Shown: positions 18,066-28,623, counted from the first letter of the stretch. The stretch: DNA of 64,000 nucleotides from Lachnospiraceae bacterium (GCA_910574715.1 CAJTCH010000019.1:20815-84814); one strand, 5' to 3'. Translations and numbers: made by a program. Notes: generated by a model from the sequence alone, not told the origin.

Positions 18066-19472
18066 ATGAAAAAAAGGTTAGTATCGCTTCTCTTAGTGGC
18101 AGCTATGTGCGGCAGCCTGGCGGCATGCTCAAGTTCTGATTCCGGGTCAGACGCCGGATCAGATTCCCAGGGAACAGAGACAGAAGAGGGATCAGAAGAG
18201 GGAGCATCCGGAGATGGTGTCACCGTATCTATCGCAATGCTGAACAATCCGATCTGTTCTAAGCTTGCCGATCTCACGGAAGAGTATTATGAGGCGGAAG
18301 GTGTGACGATCGATTTCGCGATCCTTCCAGAGAATGATCTTCGTGAGAAAGCGAATCTGGAGGCTTCCACAGGCGGAACTACATATGACGTGTATTTTAC
18401 AGGTCCTTATGAGGCGAACTACTGGATCAATTATGGATGGGCAGAGAACCTGCAGCCGTATATTGATAAGATGACGGATGAGCAGAAGGCATCCCTGGAT
18501 CTTGATGATTACTTCCCAAGTATCCTGGATTCCGTATCTGATCCGAAGACAGGCGACTTGTATGCGCTTCCGTTCTTTGGCGAGGCAAGCTTCTTCATGT
18601 ACAATAAGGAACTTTTGGCGAATGCCAACGTTGAGATGCCGGACAATCCGACATGGGACGATATCTATGAGATCGCAGTGGCGGTAGACGACGAGGAAGC
18701 CGGAATCACCGGTATGACGATGCGCGGTGCACCTGGCTGGGGCATGAGCGGCGCTCCGTTCGTGACGATGATCAATGCCATGGGCGGCAAGTTCTATGAT
18801 ATGGATTGGAATGCAACGGTAGATACAAAAGAACAGAGAGCTGCATGGGAGATGTATAAGAAGATTCTCCGTGACGCAGGACAGGATGATATTATTACAT
18901 ATACCTACAATGAATGTATCAGTTTGATGAACTCTGGTAAATGCGGTATTTGGTATGATGCGACCTCCAACGGCCCGAATCTTGAGGCAGAGGATTCCAA
19001 GATCAAGGGTAAGGTTGGATATGTACAGTCTCCGTCAGGCTGGCTGTGGAACTGGGGTATGAACATGAACCCGAATACGACCGACGAGAAGAAGCAGGCT
19101 GCATTTGATTTCATGGTATGGGCATGCTCTAAGGATTATGTGGCCTTAAGTCTTGAAGTAGACCCAAGCGGATCTGCAACACCGTCAGGTGTCAGAGAGT
19201 CAACCTATGAACTGGATGAGTACAAGGAATTCCCATATGCACAGCCGACGATCGAAGCGCTGAACAGTGTTGATTTCAACCATCCATGTAAAGACGACGT
19301 TCCATATGTCGGCCTGCAGTACATTGCAATTCCGGAATTCGTAGAAGCCGGCGACAAGATGACAGAGAATCTTGCGGCGTTTGTAACGGATGAGATGACA
19401 TTGGACGAAGCGATCAAAGAGACACAGAAGGTATTCGAAGAAGTTGCAGAAGAAGGTGGCTACAAGGAGTAA
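18066..19472 (+). CDS. ABC sugar/polyol-binding lipoprotein
   Basis: 468 residues, ATG 18066 behind AGGAGG. Residues 1-21 are a lipoprotein signal with the lipobox SLAAC, then a Ser/Asp/Glu-rich flexible linker to residue ~50. The rest is a family 1 solute-binding fold (DVYFTGPYEANYW, LYALPFFGEASFFMYNKELL, PTWDDIYEIA, GKCGIWYDAT). Overall it is most like binding proteins of the sorbitol/mannitol (SmoE) type. It delivers the substrate to the two permeases that follow. A stem-loop after its stop probably raises its expression over the permeases. The ligand is inferred, not shown. Confidence 0.88.
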   Translation: MKKRLVSLLLVAAMCGSLAACSSSDSGSDAGSDSQGTETEEGSEEGASGDGVTVSIAMLNNPICSKLADLTEEYYEAEGVTIDFAILPENDLREKANLEASTGGTTYDVYFTGPYEANYWINYGWAENLQPYIDKMTDEQKASLDLDDYFPSILDSVSDPKTGDLYALPFFGEASFFMYNKELLANANVEMPDNPTWDDIYEIAVAVDDEEAGITGMTMRGAPGWGMSGAPFVTMINAMGGKFYDMDWNATVDTKEQRAAWEMYKKILRDAGQDDIITYTYNECISLMNSGKCGIWYDATSNGPNLEAEDSKIKGKVGYVQSPSGWLWNWGMNMNPNTTDEKKQAAFDFMVWACSKDYVALSLEVDPSGSATPSGVRESTYELDEYKEFPYAQPTIEALNSVDFNHPCKDDVPYVGLQYIAIPEFVEAGDKMTENLAAFVTDEMTLDEAIKETQKVFEEVAEEGGYKE

Positions 19473-19495
19473 CAAATAAGCCTTGAAAATTCACA

Positions 19496-19516
19496 GGGGC
19501 GGCTGACAGCCGCCCC
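19496..19516 (+). terminator. Intergenic stem-loop between binding protein and permeases
   Basis: GGGGCGGCT, loop GAC, AGCCGCCCC: a 9-bp GC-rich stem with only a short T-rich tail. It probably acts as a partial terminator or RNA stabiliser that sets the higher ratio of binding protein to permease. Confidence 0.6.
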
Positions 19517-19536
19517 TTATCTAAAATAAGAATGGA

Positions 19537-20415
19537 ATGAAGCTTATGAATAAAAATATAGAACGCACTTTTGTTGCGCCTGCATGTATAATCGTGGCGA
19601 TTGCCACACAGATACCATTTATCCTCACGATTATCTTTTCGACGCTCAGGTGGAATATCCTGCGTCCCGACCAGGGGATAAAATTCGTTGGTATAAAAAA
19701 TTTCAAATATTACCTGACAGATTCGGAATTCTATATCATCTGTCTGCAGACGATCGTACTGATTGGTTCGGCGCTGGTCCTGTGCATGGTATTCGGCTAT
19801 CTGATCGCGCTGATGCTGGACTGCGATGTGCCGGGGAAGACGCTTTCGCGGACATTGATCTTAAGCCCGTTCTTCGTCATGACGACCACCACAGGCGTAC
19901 TCTGGAAGACGACGATATTGAATACGAACTACGGGTGGGTAGGAACGATCGCCGATATGCTGGGAATAAAAGCGATTGATTTTGTCAGCTATTATTCCAG
20001 ACCTCTGTTGGTGTTCTTGTTCGTATGGCAATGGATGCCGTTCTTCGTGCTTGTTCTTCTGGGAGGTCTGCAGGGAATCCCGGAAGAAGTGCTGGAGCGT
20101 GCGAATCTGGACGGATGCAACTGGTTCGAGATGACCTTCAAGATCAAGCTTCCTATGATATTCAACCATATGCAGGTGGCGCTGATGCTGGGTCTGATCT
20201 TCCTTGTGAAGGAATTCGGTCTGATCCTCACGACTACGTCAGGAGGACCGGGACAGAAGACCTATACATTGACGTATTATATTTACAAGGCGCTGTTCAG
20301 CGGTTCCAATGTAGGCAGGGCGGCGAGTTTATCGGTTATCACGGTAGTGGTGACACTTACGGTGATCAATCTGATATTCCGCACGATCAAGAAACGCCGT
20401 GAATTGTATCAGTAG
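19537..20415 (+). CDS. ABC sugar transporter permease (MalF type)
   Basis: 292 residues, about six membrane helices. The EAA loop that contacts the ATPase reads EEVLERANLDGCNWFEMTFKI, near residues 185-205. Two starts are close together (19537 and 19546); the second has a better spaced GGAATG. It sits between the binding protein and the second permease, with 12 bases before the next start. Transport of a polyol or sugar is inferred from the binding protein. Confidence 0.88.
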   Translation: MKLMNKNIERTFVAPACIIVAIATQIPFILTIIFSTLRWNILRPDQGIKFVGIKNFKYYLTDSEFYIICLQTIVLIGSALVLCMVFGYLIALMLDCDVPGKTLSRTLILSPFFVMTTTTGVLWKTTILNTNYGWVGTIADMLGIKAIDFVSYYSRPLLVFLFVWQWMPFFVLVLLGGLQGIPEEVLERANLDGCNWFEMTFKIKLPMIFNHMQVALMLGLIFLVKEFGLILTTTSGGPGQKTYTLTYYIYKALFSGSNVGRAASLSVITVVVTLTVINLIFRTIKKRRELYQ

Positions 20416-20427
20416 AGGAGGGATAAA

Positions 20428-21300
20428 GTGAAGAAGGTAGCTATCCAGCGTGATTCGAGGAGTAGAAAAGCGGCCGCAAGACGGGAAGCCAGGAGATGGA
20501 TTGCCGGAATATTGATACTGGCTTTTGCGCTGCTTTATTTTTTCCCGATCTTATATATGATCTTAAGCGGCTTTAAAACTGAGGCAGAAGCGGCTGTGCC
20601 GTCGCTGTTGTTTCATCCGACGCTTGTGACCTGGCAGAAGGTGCTTGCGAACGCATCTATGATCAATTATCTGAAGAATACGGTGTTCCAGGTGATCGCA
20701 GGAACGTGTCTCTGCCTGATTATCGGAATACCGGCCACATATGCGCTTGTATTCGCAAGGTTCAAGAAGGAAGGCAAAGGAGAGAGCCTCTATAACTGGT
20801 TTGTGACCACGATCCTGCTTCCTCCGGTGGCGGTTCTGATCCCGCTGTATCTGATCTTCAACGAACTGCAGTTAAACCACACGAGGGCGGGGCTTTTGTT
20901 CCTCTATGTGGGATTCCATCTGCCGATCTGTATCTGGCTGTTGTATTCGTTCTTCAAGGATGTTCCGGAGGAAGTCGTGGAGGCGGCTAAGATCGACGGG
21001 TGCAGCAGTGTCCAGCTGATCATGGGAATTGTGATTCCGCTGACGAAGACGGGGATCATGACGGCAGGGCTCCTGGTAGCGGTATTCATCTGGAATGAAT
21101 TCTTCCTGGGATATAACCTGACGACAAATGCGACGGCGACACTTCCGGTATACATGGCGAGATTCGGACAGCAGCAGGGGCAGTTTATTGCACAGTTGTC
21201 TGCCTCGGCGTCCATTTCCTGTGTTCCGCCTATGATATTCGGGTGGATCTCGCAGAAGTCTCTGATCAAAGGGCTTACGGCCGGAGCGGTGAAGGGATAA
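20428..21300 (+). CDS. ABC sugar transporter permease (MalG type)
   Basis: 290 residues starting at GTG 20428, with GAGGAGGG seven bases upstream. The N-terminus is basic and six helices follow. The EAA loop reads EEVVEAAKIDGCSSVQ (~190-205), followed by PLTKTGIMT. It forms the heterodimeric channel with the preceding permease. The ATPase for the pair is encoded 2.7 kb downstream, after two enzyme genes, so transporter and enzymes share one operon. Confidence 0.88.
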   Translation: MKKVAIQRDSRSRKAAARREARRWIAGILILAFALLYFFPILYMILSGFKTEAEAAVPSLLFHPTLVTWQKVLANASMINYLKNTVFQVIAGTCLCLIIGIPATYALVFARFKKEGKGESLYNWFVTTILLPPVAVLIPLYLIFNELQLNHTRAGLLFLYVGFHLPICIWLLYSFFKDVPEEVVEAAKIDGCSSVQLIMGIVIPLTKTGIMTAGLLVAVFIWNEFFLGYNLTTNATATLPVYMARFGQQQGQFIAQLSASASISCVPPMIFGWISQKSLIKGLTAGAVKG

Positions 21301-21348
21301 AGCTATAGAGTAAGAAGGCAGTGCCACGAACAGGAGGTATAAAGGATT

Positions 21349-22113
21349 ATGAATATTATGGATAAATTCTGCCTGAAAGGCAGGAAAGCGATCGTAACCG
21401 GCGGTGCACAGGGAATCGGATTCAATTATGCATCTGCGGTTGCCGCGGCGGGAGCAGATGTTGCGATCGCGGATATCAACGGAGAGAAGGCCAGAGAGAC
21501 GGCAGAACAGATTGCCGGAGAATATCATGTGAAGGCTATGGGAATCCAGGCAGATGTAACCTCTCCTGAGCAGGTGGAGCGTATGTGCAGGGAGATGGCG
21601 GAAGAGATGGGACGGATCGACATCGCGTTCTGCAATGCGGGAATCTCTATCAATGTACCGGCGGAAGAGATGACCTATGAGCAGTGGCGGAAGGTGATTG
21701 ATATTAACTTAACGGGAGTATTCCTGACGGCGACAGCGGCGGGGAGGTATATGATCCGGCAGGGCGGCGGTTCGATCATCAATACGGCGTCTATGTCCGG
21801 TCATATCGTGAATATCCCGCAGCCCCAGGTCGCGTACAATGCTTCTAAGGCAGGGGTGATCATGCTGACCAAGTCTCTGGCGGTGGAATGGGCGGATAAG
21901 AATGTCCGGGTAAATAGTATCAGCCCTGGATACATTATGACGGATCTGATCAGAGGGCATGAGCTGATCCCAAGATGGACGGAACTGTCCCCGTCTTCGA
22001 GAATGGGGAATCCGGAAGAACTTCAGGGAGTTGCGCTGTATCTGGCAAGCGACGCCAGTTCATTTACAACGGGATCGGATTTCGTGGTTGACGGTGCGTA
22101 TACCTGTGTCTGA
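21349..22113 (+). CDS. Short-chain dehydrogenase/reductase (polyol/sugar)
   Basis: 254 residues. The cofactor motif TGGAQGIG (~17-24) and an acidic residue after strand 2 (ADIN) suggest NAD(H). CNAGIS, the catalytic Ser (NTASMSG) and YNASKAG are all in place. SDRs with this length and context oxidise polyols or reduce ketoses. Lying between the ABC permeases and L-fucose isomerase, it may handle the imported polyol or the lactaldehyde produced by aldol cleavage. Start ATG 21349 with AGGAGG upstream; an alternative ATG follows at codon 4. Confidence 0.82.
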   Translation: MNIMDKFCLKGRKAIVTGGAQGIGFNYASAVAAAGADVAIADINGEKARETAEQIAGEYHVKAMGIQADVTSPEQVERMCREMAEEMGRIDIAFCNAGISINVPAEEMTYEQWRKVIDINLTGVFLTATAAGRYMIRQGGGSIINTASMSGHIVNIPQPQVAYNASKAGVIMLTKSLAVEWADKNVRVNSISPGYIMTDLIRGHELIPRWTELSPSSRMGNPEELQGVALYLASDASSFTTGSDFVVDGAYTCV

Positions 22114-22152
22114 TTCGGATGGAGATGCAGATGAAGAAAGGAGCGAAAAGGT

Positions 22153-23946
22153 ATGGCGAGAAACCGATTGATCGGTGATTATCCCGTGATAGGGATTCGT
22201 CCGGTAATTGATGCCCGCAAGGGAATGCTGGATATCCGGGCCTCATTGGAGGAACAGACGATGGGGATGGCGCAGGCGGCGAAGGATCTGATCACGTCCT
22301 CTCTTACATACAGTAACGGAGAGCCGGTGCAGGCTGTGGTCTTCGAGCATACGATCGGAAGAGCGGCGGAAGCGGCGGCATGTGCGGAACGGTTCAAGAA
22401 GCTTGGAGTGGATATTACGCTGAGTGTCACTCCGTGCTGGTGTTATGGTTCGGAGACGATGGATATGGATCCGCAGACGATCAAGGGCGTGTGGGGATTG
22501 AATGCGACGGAGCGGCCGGGCGCGGTCTACCTTGCATCCGTGTTGGCGGCACATGCACAAAAAGGTCTTCCGGCATTCGGAATCTATGGCAGAGAAGTAC
22601 AGGAGGCAGATGATCCTGAGATTCCGGAGGATGTGAAGGAGAAGCTTCTAAGCTTCGCAAGGGCGGCAGTTGCAGCAGCTACTATGAGAGGCAGATCTTA
22701 TCTTCAGATCGGGTCCATGTGTATGGGTATCGCGGGATCCAGTATTGACGCGGGATTTTTTGAAAAATATCTGGGGATGCGGGTAGAGTCTGTCGATGAA
22801 GTCGAGGTATTGCGGAGAATAGAGGAAGAGATCTATGATCTGGAGGAATATAAAAGAGCGTTGGAGTGGACGAGGCGGTATTGCCGGGAAGGATTCGACA
22901 AGAATCCGGAATATGCGCAGAAATCACGGGAACAGAAGGAAAAGGACTGGGAATTCGTTGTAAAGACCATGTGTATCATCAAGGATCTGATGAACGGCAA
23001 TCCGAAGCTTCCGGAGAGATATTCGGAAGAGCGGCTGGGACATAATGCGATTGCCGGAGGCTTCCAGGGACAGCGGCAGTGGACGGACCATTATCCCAAC
23101 ACCGACTTTGCGGAGGCGCTTCTGAACTCATCCTTTGATTGGGAAGGGGCGAGAGAACCGTATATTTTTGCAACAGAGAATGATACTTTGAACGGCGTGT
23201 CTATGCTTCTCAACAAGCTGTTAAGCGGAAGGGCGCAGATGTTCTCGGATGTCAGGACGTACTGGTCCAAAGAAGCGGTGAAGCGTGTTACGGGCTATAA
23301 GCTTACCGGGGACGCGAAGAAGGCGGGAGGATTCATCCACCTGATCAATTCCGGGGCGTCCTGTCTGGATATGTGCGGCGAAGTGAAGGATACGGACGGA
23401 GAAGGTATCGTCAAGCCGTTTGGTGAGATGGAAGAGGAAGATATATTGAAATGTCTGAAAGCGACGGACTGGTGTCCTGCCGATCTGGGGTATTTCCGCG
23501 GCGGCGGGTATTCTTCCAGGTTCTTAACCGCATCCCGTATGCCGGTTACAATGTCGAGGATCAATCTGGTGAAAGGTCTTGGTCCGGTCATGCAGATCGC
23601 AGAGGGATATACGGTAGTGCTTCCGGACGAGGTATCAGAGGTCTTGTGGAAGAGGACGGATTATACCTGGCCATGTACCTGGTTTGCGCCGCGGATCACA
23701 GGAACGGGCGCATTCAAGTCGGCATATGACGTGATGAACAACTGGGGTGCGAACCATGGGGCGATCAGCTTCGGGCATATTGGCGCAGACCTGATCACAT
23801 TATGTTCTATGCTTCGGATTCCGGTATGTATGCATAATGTGGAGGAAGAGAGGATCTTCCGCCCGGCGTGCTGGAATGCATTCGGCATGGATAAGGAGAG
23901 TCAGGACTATCAGGCATGTAAGAATTATGGTCCCATGTACAGATAG
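22153..23946 (+). CDS. fucI: L-fucose isomerase
   Basis: 597 residues, matching the ~595 of FucI. It converts L-fucose to L-fuculose (often also D-arabinose to D-ribulose) with Mn. The metal ligands are visible: Glu in FATENDT (~345), Asp in MFSDVRTYW (~370) and His in SFGHIGAD (~540). The N-terminal domain is typical ([12 protein letters not shown]). It is flanked by an SDR and the ABC ATPase; kinases of the FGGY family and a FucA-type aldolase lie downstream. Together they make a complete fucose-type route. This is one of the clearest assignments in the island. Confidence 0.93.
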   Translation: MARNRLIGDYPVIGIRPVIDARKGMLDIRASLEEQTMGMAQAAKDLITSSLTYSNGEPVQAVVFEHTIGRAAEAAACAERFKKLGVDITLSVTPCWCYGSETMDMDPQTIKGVWGLNATERPGAVYLASVLAAHAQKGLPAFGIYGREVQEADDPEIPEDVKEKLLSFARAAVAAATMRGRSYLQIGSMCMGIAGSSIDAGFFEKYLGMRVESVDEVEVLRRIEEEIYDLEEYKRALEWTRRYCREGFDKNPEYAQKSREQKEKDWEFVVKTMCIIKDLMNGNPKLPERYSEERLGHNAIAGGFQGQRQWTDHYPNTDFAEALLNSSFDWEGAREPYIFATENDTLNGVSMLLNKLLSGRAQMFSDVRTYWSKEAVKRVTGYKLTGDAKKAGGFIHLINSGASCLDMCGEVKDTDGEGIVKPFGEMEEEDILKCLKATDWCPADLGYFRGGGYSSRFLTASRMPVTMSRINLVKGLGPVMQIAEGYTVVLPDEVSEVLWKRTDYTWPCTWFAPRITGTGAFKSAYDVMNNWGANHGAISFGHIGADLITLCSMLRIPVCMHNVEEERIFRPACWNAFGMDKESQDYQACKNYGPMYR

Positions 23947-23977
23947 GAGAGGGACCGGTTGAGTGAGGAGGTTTGGG

Positions 23978-25081
23978 ATGGCCAATATTACTTTAAAGGA
24001 TATATGTAAGACATATTCTAACGGAGTGAGCGCCGTAGATCATTTTAACCTGGAGATCAAGGATAAGGAATTCATTATATTCGTCGGACCTTCCGGGTGC
24101 GGGAAGTCCACTACGCTTCGGATGATTGCCGGACTTGAGGATATCACGGCAGGAGAGCTTATGATTGACGGCGATCTGATGAATGATGTCCCGGCAAGAG
24201 ACAGGGATGTGGCGATGGTATTTCAGAGCTATGCACTGTATCCGCATATGACGATCTATGATAACATTGCGTTTGGGCTGCGGAGGAAGAAGCTCTCCAA
24301 GGCAGAGATGGATGCGAAGGTACAGGAGGCGGCGAGGATCCTGGATCTGGAGAGTCAGTTGAAGAAGAAACCAAAGGAACTGTCAGGCGGGCAGAAACAG
24401 AGAGTGGCGATGGGGGCGGCGATCGTGAGAGAGCCAAAGGTATTCCTGATGGATGAACCGCTCTCGAACCTGGACGCCAAACTGCGCGTGCAGATGAGGG
24501 TGGAGATCGCCCAGCTCCATAAGCGTCTTGGCGCGACGATCATATACGTTACGCATGATCAGACGGAAGCCATGACGCTTGGGACGAGGATCGTCGTCAT
24601 GAAGGACGGGGTGATCCAGCAGGTGGATACACCGGATCATCTCTATGCAAAACCAAGGAATCTGTTTGTGGCAGGATTTATCGGGTCTCCGCAGATGAAT
24701 TTCCTGCATATGACAGTGAAGGAAGAAGCCGGAGATATTTATTTGGAAGCCGGGGAGCTTAAGCTTCGGCTGCCGGAGAATAAGAAGGAGTGTCTGAAAG
24801 GATACGTAGATAATCAGATCATCATGGGAATCCGACCTGGAGATATCAAGACCCTGGATGATTCGGAAGAAAGGCTTGAGCAGTGGGCTGCAGACGTAAA
24901 GGTGCAGGTCTACGAGCTTCTGGGAGCAGAAGCTTTGCTGTATTTTGAATATGCCGGAAACAGGATCATTGCAAGTGTGAGCGCGAAGACAGAGGCAAGA
25001 GAGGGCGGCGGGATCAGGCTGGCGTTCGATATGGACAAAGCCTATCTGTTTGACCGGGATACGGAGCTTGCGATTCTGTGA
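23978..25081 (+). CDS. ABC transporter ATPase (MsmK/UgpC type)
   Basis: 367 residues. ATG 23978 is preceded by GAGGAGG; the upstream in-frame GTG at 23963 overlaps that site and is rejected. Walker A GPSGCGKST (~36-44), signature LSGGQKQR, Walker B VFLMDEP, D-loop SNLDA and THDQ switch are all intact. A C-terminal TOBE/OB regulatory domain follows (IMGIRPGDI at ~275). It energises the MalFG-like permeases upstream. Many Firmicutes share one MsmK among several importers; here a dedicated copy lies inside the operon. Confidence 0.9.
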   Translation: MANITLKDICKTYSNGVSAVDHFNLEIKDKEFIIFVGPSGCGKSTTLRMIAGLEDITAGELMIDGDLMNDVPARDRDVAMVFQSYALYPHMTIYDNIAFGLRRKKLSKAEMDAKVQEAARILDLESQLKKKPKELSGGQKQRVAMGAAIVREPKVFLMDEPLSNLDAKLRVQMRVEIAQLHKRLGATIIYVTHDQTEAMTLGTRIVVMKDGVIQQVDTPDHLYAKPRNLFVAGFIGSPQMNFLHMTVKEEAGDIYLEAGELKLRLPENKKECLKGYVDNQIIMGIRPGDIKTLDDSEERLEQWAADVKVQVYELLGAEALLYFEYAGNRIIASVSAKTEAREGGGIRLAFDMDKAYLFDRDTELAIL

Positions 25082-25099
25082 CGAGAGGAGGAACGAAAC

Positions 25100-26128
25100 A
25101 TGAAAGTAGTATATTTGACAGAACCGGGAAAGATGGAGATCGCAGAGGAACCAAGGCCGGAGGTGACGCCGGGCCATGTGGTGGTGAAGATCGAATATAA
25201 CGGGATCTGCGGATCGGACGTGCATTTCTTCAAGGACGGAAGAGTGGGAGACTGCGTGCTCCGTGATAAATTCGTGCTGGGGCATGAGGTGTCAGGAACC
25301 GTTGTGGAAGTAGGCGAGGGAGTGACGCATCTGAAGGTTAATGACAGGGTAGCGTTAGAACCGGGCTATGCTTGCGGTAAATGTGAATTCTGCAAATCAG
25401 GAAGATATAATCTCTGCCCGGAGATGAAATTCTTCGCGGCGCCGCCGGTTGCAGGGGCGCTGAAGGAATATGTTTCACATCCGGCGGATATGTGTTTCAA
25501 GCTTCCGGAGAATGTATCGACGATGGAAGGCGCGCTTGTGGAACCGCTTGCGGTAGGGCTGCATGCGACTGGTCTTGGCGGGGTATCTCTGGGACAGTCG
25601 GCGGTGATCCTTGGAGCAGGGTGCATCGGTCTGGTGACGCTCTTGTCGGCGAAGGCGCGGGGAGCTTCCAGAGTCATTGTAGCGGATCTCTATGATAAGA
25701 GATTGGAATTCGCCCGGAATATGGGGGCGGATTATGTGATTAATGTCCAGAAGGAAGATCTTCTCCAGAGAATAGGGGAGATCCTTGGGGACGGGCCGGA
25801 TGTGGTGTTCGAGACGGCAGGTTCTCCGGTGACCATTGCGCAGACACCTCATGTTGCTAAGAAGGGCGGAACGATCGTATTGGTAGGAATGTCCTCAGAG
25901 AGCGAGATCAAGTACAATTTCTTCCAGGCCATGGAGAAGGAGGTAACGATCAAATGCGTATTCCGTTACCGTAATCTGTATCCGGTGGCGATTGCGGCGA
26001 TCTCCAGCGGAAGTATCAATGTGAAGCAGATCGTGACTCACGAGTTTACCCTGGACGAATCAAACAAAGCATTTGCCACAGTGGTAGAAGATGCACAGAA
26101 TGTTGTGAAAGGCATTATTAAGATGTAA
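25100..26128 (+). CDS. Zinc-dependent sorbitol/xylitol-type dehydrogenase
   Basis: 342 residues. Catalytic zinc: Cys in NGICGSDVHF (~38) and GHE (~64). Structural zinc: CGKCEFCKSGRYNLC (~93-107). NAD loop: GAGCIGLV. The fit to sorbitol dehydrogenase (GutB-like) is good over the full length. It would oxidise a polyol at C2. In the operon it follows the ATPase and precedes a PfkB kinase by two bases, so oxidation and phosphorylation of the imported substrate may be consecutive. Confidence 0.87.
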   Translation: MKVVYLTEPGKMEIAEEPRPEVTPGHVVVKIEYNGICGSDVHFFKDGRVGDCVLRDKFVLGHEVSGTVVEVGEGVTHLKVNDRVALEPGYACGKCEFCKSGRYNLCPEMKFFAAPPVAGALKEYVSHPADMCFKLPENVSTMEGALVEPLAVGLHATGLGGVSLGQSAVILGAGCIGLVTLLSAKARGASRVIVADLYDKRLEFARNMGADYVINVQKEDLLQRIGEILGDGPDVVFETAGSPVTIAQTPHVAKKGGTIVLVGMSSESEIKYNFFQAMEKEVTIKCVFRYRNLYPVAIAAISSGSINVKQIVTHEFTLDESNKAFATVVEDAQNVVKGIIKM

Positions 26129-26130
26129 GG

Positions 26131-27102
26131 ATGGCGGGTATGGATCGAGTAAAATATGATATCTTTTGTATTGGCGCCTGTGTCCAGGATATTCTGTTGG
26201 AAGGAATCGAGGAAGAGGATTTTAAGAATTCCGTGACTGTCTTAAAGAGGGCAGTCTTTACTTCCGGCGGAGATGCCACCAACGAAGCGGTGGTCTTAAG
26301 CAGGCTTGGAAATAAGACGGCTCTGCTTGCCAAGATAGATACAGGCATGGCGGGAAATGCGGTATATCAGGATCTTCGGAATGAAGGTGTTGATACTTCA
26401 CAGATCGTCAGGGATGAACACAGCCGTTCTACCAGTGCGTTTGTTGCGATTGATTCGGCTGGGAACCATAAGTTCTTTCTGGCGAAGGGAGAGAACGAAG
26501 GGATTGCCCTTAACGAGATTGACTGTGAGGGATTGAAGAATACCAGGGCGGTGTGTGTCGGCAGTATGTATACCTCCTATCATCTGGATCGGTGCGGAAT
26601 GAGAGAACTGATGCAGGCGGCGAGAGAGGCCGGCGCGGTCACATTTGCAGATATGGATCATGATGTGGAGAAGCTTGGGCCTCATGCAATGGACCATGTA
26701 CTGCCGTATGTGGATTATCTGCTGCCAAGTATGGATGAGGCAGTGTATATCACGGGAGAACAGGATGAGAGGAAGGCGGCTGCTGAGATCTTAAGACGCG
26801 GTGTGAAGACGGTGGTGATCAAGCTGGGTGCAAAGGGCTGCTACGTCAGAGACGCAAAGACAGAATTCTATATGGATCCTTTCTATATAGAGGCGAAGGA
26901 CACGACAGGATGCGGGGATAACTTCGTTGCAGGCTTCATCCACTCGGTATTGAAGGGCAGGACGCTTGAAGAGAGCGCCAGGTTCGCCTGTGCCGTCGGT
27001 GCGGTGAATTCTACGCAGATCGGCGGCCATATGGCGGTGAGGAGTGAACGGCAGATCGAAGAGTTCATGAATACGGCATCCCAGAGAAGGATTGAACGTT
27101 AA
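26131..27102 (+). CDS. PfkB-family carbohydrate kinase
   Basis: 323 residues from ATG 26131; ATG 26140 has a better spaced AAGG and may be the real start. The N-terminal glycine motif TSGGDATNEAVVLSRLG (~45) and the C-terminal DTTGCGDNFVAGF (~258), with the catalytic Asp, mark the ribokinase/fructokinase family. It follows the sorbitol-type dehydrogenase and precedes two FGGY kinases. A ketose (such as fructose or tagatose) is the likely substrate, feeding the ketose-bisphosphate aldolase at 31.9 kb; this is inference. Confidence 0.86.
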   Translation: MAGMDRVKYDIFCIGACVQDILLEGIEEEDFKNSVTVLKRAVFTSGGDATNEAVVLSRLGNKTALLAKIDTGMAGNAVYQDLRNEGVDTSQIVRDEHSRSTSAFVAIDSAGNHKFFLAKGENEGIALNEIDCEGLKNTRAVCVGSMYTSYHLDRCGMRELMQAAREAGAVTFADMDHDVEKLGPHAMDHVLPYVDYLLPSMDEAVYITGEQDERKAAAEILRRGVKTVVIKLGAKGCYVRDAKTEFYMDPFYIEAKDTTGCGDNFVAGFIHSVLKGRTLEESARFACAVGAVNSTQIGGHMAVRSERQIEEFMNTASQRRIER

Positions 27103-27113
27103 GAGGTAATTCT

Positions 27114-28571
27114 ATGGGCAGAGTGATGGCAGTTGATATTGGAGCAAGCAGCTACAGGGTGATAGAGGGAGTTTATTCGGGAGGCTGTCTCTCTATGAAG
27201 GTGCTGGCCAGGTTTAAGCATGAGCCGGTCATGGAGAACGGACATTACCGCTGGGATGTATATGGAATTGTCAGGAATGTGACAGAGGTGATCCGGGAAG
27301 CCGCCAGAGAAGGAGAACCAGTCGTGTCGATCGGGTTCGATACGTTCGGGACGGATTTCGGATTGCTTGACGGGGATGGGAGATTGATCGAGAAGCCGAT
27401 CGCGTACCGGGACAGTATCAGTAACGGTATCTGCGAGAAATATTTGCAGGACGAATCCCTGTATGCCCGGATTGGCGGCAGCTTCTCCGGTACGTGTACG
27501 GCAAGCATCTTAAAGGGAATGAGAGAGAGCGGTCATCAACCGCTTGATCAGGCAGAACGATTGCTTTTCATGCCGGATCTGATGGCGTATCTTTTTACCG
27601 GAGAGACGGTGAATGAAGCAACGATCGCTACCACGTCAAGGCTCATGGATATCGGGAAGAGAGAGTGGGATTATGAACTGATAGAAGGGCTTGGGATCCC
27701 GGGTAAGATCTTTGGTCCGCTGTCTGAGGCGGGGAGCGCCGTGGGACGGTTAAAACGGGAGATCAGCCGGGGAATTGGGAATCTTGAGGATACAACGGTG
27801 GTATTGGCGGCGTGCCATGATACGGCGTCTGCCGTCAGTATCATTCCAAGGAGAAAAGGGGGTTCATTTATCAGCAGCGGAACATGGTCTGTGAAGGGGA
27901 TCGTCTGTGACGCTCCCTACCGGTCAGAGCAGGCGTGCAGATATCGGATGGCCAATGAAGGACAGCCGGGCGGAAGATACCGGCTGATCCGCAATATTAC
28001 CGGGCTGTGGCTTATGGAGGAATGTGTTCGCAGTTGGAAGAAAGCCGGCGTGACGGTGGAGATCCCTGAAATCGCGAGACAGGCGTCCGGGAAGAAGGCT
28101 TTTCCTTCTATTATAGATGTGGATGCGCCGGATTTTGCCGAGGCGGGGGATATGCCGGAGAAGATACGGAAGTTCTGCCAAAGGACCGGACAGAAGATTC
28201 CGGATACGCCTGTGGATGTGATGCAGGTGATTGTTCAGGGACTTGCCTGCGAATACCGCAGGCACAATAAACAGATCAAAGAGGTGACGGGGGAGAAGAT
28301 CCATACGATTTATATTGTAGGCGGAGGCAGGAATAACCGGTATCTGAATCAGTGTACGTCCGATGTGACCGGATGCCGGGTGATTGCGGGGCACCCGGAG
28401 GCGACGGCGATGGGGAATCTCCTGATTCAATTGTGGGCAGCAGGTGAAGTACCTTCTATGGAGGAGATCCCTGCAATCGCGGGAAAGAATATGCAAGAAG
28501 AGATCTATGTGCCAAAATGCAACAAAGAGTGGGATGCGATGTATTCTTTCTATACCGGGAAGTTGAAGTGA
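27114..28571 (+). CDS. FGGY-family carbohydrate kinase (rhamnulokinase-like)
   Basis: 485 residues, the normal FGGY length. The ATP/phosphate loop DIGASSYRV is at the N-terminus, GFDTFGTDFGLLD holds the catalytic Asp, and SGTWSVKG and VGGGRNNRYLNQ form the C-terminal nucleotide lobe. The closest type is rhamnulokinase, which accepts L-rhamnulose and often L-fuculose. With FucI upstream and a FucA-type aldolase downstream, L-fuculokinase activity is likely. It is followed within 52 bases by a second, divergent member of the same family. Confidence 0.85.
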   Translation: MGRVMAVDIGASSYRVIEGVYSGGCLSMKVLARFKHEPVMENGHYRWDVYGIVRNVTEVIREAAREGEPVVSIGFDTFGTDFGLLDGDGRLIEKPIAYRDSISNGICEKYLQDESLYARIGGSFSGTCTASILKGMRESGHQPLDQAERLLFMPDLMAYLFTGETVNEATIATTSRLMDIGKREWDYELIEGLGIPGKIFGPLSEAGSAVGRLKREISRGIGNLEDTTVVLAACHDTASAVSIIPRRKGGSFISSGTWSVKGIVCDAPYRSEQACRYRMANEGQPGGRYRLIRNITGLWLMEECVRSWKKAGVTVEIPEIARQASGKKAFPSIIDVDAPDFAEAGDMPEKIRKFCQRTGQKIPDTPVDVMQVIVQGLACEYRRHNKQIKEVTGEKIHTIYIVGGGRNNRYLNQCTSDVTGCRVIAGHPEATAMGNLLIQLWAAGEVPSMEEIPAIAGKNMQEEIYVPKCNKEWDAMYSFYTGKLK

Positions 28572-28623
28572 AGCATGAGAGACGGAAGTGAATGAGCGAC
28601 AGAAGAGATAAGGGAGAGTAAAG